From Micavibrio sp. UBA6139 (GTDB taxonomy: Bacteria > Pseudomonadota > Alphaproteobacteria > Micavibrionales > Micavibrionaceae): DNA of 5,042 bases. Position numbers and translations under genes: made by a program. The notes below the pieces were generated by a model. It saw only the letters and a program-made list of their open reading frames with translations. It ran no database searches and had not been told where the DNA came from. Numbering within the stretch: the stretch's first letter is position 1; every line of letters starts with the position of its first letter. Of this stretch, positions 4,539-5,042 are shown piece after piece. The stretch is taken from positions 1-5,042 of the forward strand of contig DIVF01000037.1 of the NCBI GenBank assembly GCA_002423285.1. The letters run 5' to 3'.

Positions 4539-5042
4539 TTAGTTATTCGCTTTTTTATCGTCTTCGTCATCCAGTTCCAGGAAGTCGGCATCAACGATGT
4601 CGTCATCCTTGGCGTTCGATGAAGATTGCGACCCTTGATCCGCTTGACCGGACGGGGCGGCGTTATCGGCTTCCCCGGCGGCGGCTTCTTGGGACTGACG
4701 GTAGGCGATCTCACCCAGCTTCATGCTGGCTTCGGACAGGGCATTGGTTTTTTGTTCAATGGTGTCCTTATCATCGCTATCCAGAACCGCTTTCAGGTCA
4801 GAGATCGCAGCGCGAACTTTTTCCTGCTCATCGGACGGAATCTTGTCACCAAGATCTGTCAGCGATTTTTCAACGGAGTGGATCATGCTTTCAGCCTGGT
4901 TGCGCGCTTCAATGGCGCCACGGCGCTTTTGATCGCTTTCTTTGTTGGCTTCGGCTTCGTTGACCATCTTTTCGATGTCGGCATCAGACAAACCGCCCGA
5001 TGCTTGAATGCGGATGGTTTGTTCTTTGTTGGTGGCCTTATC
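4539..5042 (-). CDS. dnaK: chaperone protein DnaK (Hsp70), C-terminal 167 residues; gene continues beyond the window
   Basis: DnaK is the ATP-driven Hsp70 chaperone that works with DnaJ and GrpE. This fragment has no real start: the frame is open to the window edge. It begins DKATNKEQTIRIQASGGLSDADIEKMVNEAEANKE when read across the edge in two parts (DKATNKEQTIRIQASGGL, then SDADIEKMVNEAEANKE), the hallmark of the end of the beta substrate-binding domain and the start of the helical lid. The lid follows (RNQAESMIHSVEKSLTDLGD onward). A low-complexity Gln/Ser/Ala linker (GQADQGSQSSSNAK) leads to the acidic conserved end DDDIVDADFLELDDEDD and a short basic tail. The nucleotide-binding domain lies off the right edge. 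dnaJ follows on the same strand after 72 nt that hold a hairpin. Any heat-shock promoter would be upstream of dnaK, outside the window. The residue after DADF is Leu, where Glu is more usual (DADFEEV); this is unlikely to matter. Confidence 0.97.
   Translation of the reverse strand, partial: DKATNKEQTIRIQASGGLSDADIEKMVNEAEANKESDQKRRGAIEARNQAESMIHSVEKSLTDLGDKIPSDEQEKVRAAISDLKAVLDSDDKDTIEQKTNALSEASMKLGEIAYRQSQEAAAGEADNAAPSGQADQGSQSSSNAKDDDIVDADFLELDDEDDKKANN

Noticed and set aside
3319..4622. Long plus-strand open frames opposite dnaJ and the end of dnaK, including a proline-rich one near 3946-4275
   Set aside because: They are the antisense reading of the Gly-rich and Cys-rich parts of dnaJ. 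They have no convincing ribosome binding sites, and the minus-strand genes are unmistakable.

Overview
This is an ordinary chromosomal window of moderate G+C, most likely from an alphaproteobacterium. The basis is the dnaK-dnaJ-dapB neighbourhood, which recurs in that class, and the DnaK, DnaJ and DapB sequences themselves. I cannot name a genus. I see no tRNA, rRNA, CRISPR array, insertion sequence or phage gene.

Layout. The left third is a plus-strand run: the 3' end of an unrecognised gene (3-230), a small hypothetical gene 15 nt downstream (246-533), an Ada-like gene joining an AraC-type DNA-binding region to an O6-alkylguanine-DNA alkyltransferase (596-1435), and a small exported protein (1502-1894). 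A strong bidirectional terminator (1916-1948) separates this run from dapB (minus strand, 1970-2677), the second enzyme of lysine/diaminopimelate synthesis. dapB has a recognisable sigma70-type promoter in the 154-nt divergent region it shares with a plus-strand gene of unknown function (2832-3233). That gene converges on dnaJ (minus strand, 3285-4466) across another hairpin terminator (3247-3269). At the right edge is the 3' quarter of dnaK (minus strand, from 5042 to 4539). A 12-bp hairpin lies between dnaK and dnaJ.

How the genes work together. DnaK and DnaJ are an Hsp70/Hsp40 chaperone pair that is probably transcribed together, with the intergenic hairpin able to lower dnaJ output relative to dnaK. 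dapB keeps the familiar neighbourhood but appears to be uncoupled: an opposite-strand gene and a terminator lie between it and dnaJ, and it has its own promoter. The Ada-like protein should repair alkylated DNA directly. It lacks the N-terminal zinc/cysteine domain that classical Ada uses to sense methylphosphotriesters.

The main points worth a second look are the unknown gene inserted between dnaJ and dapB, the dnaK-dnaJ intergenic hairpin, two mutually exclusive hairpins just upstream of the Ada-like gene, and a short DapB lacking the usual coenzyme-specificity residues. I did not find a convincing new multi-gene system.
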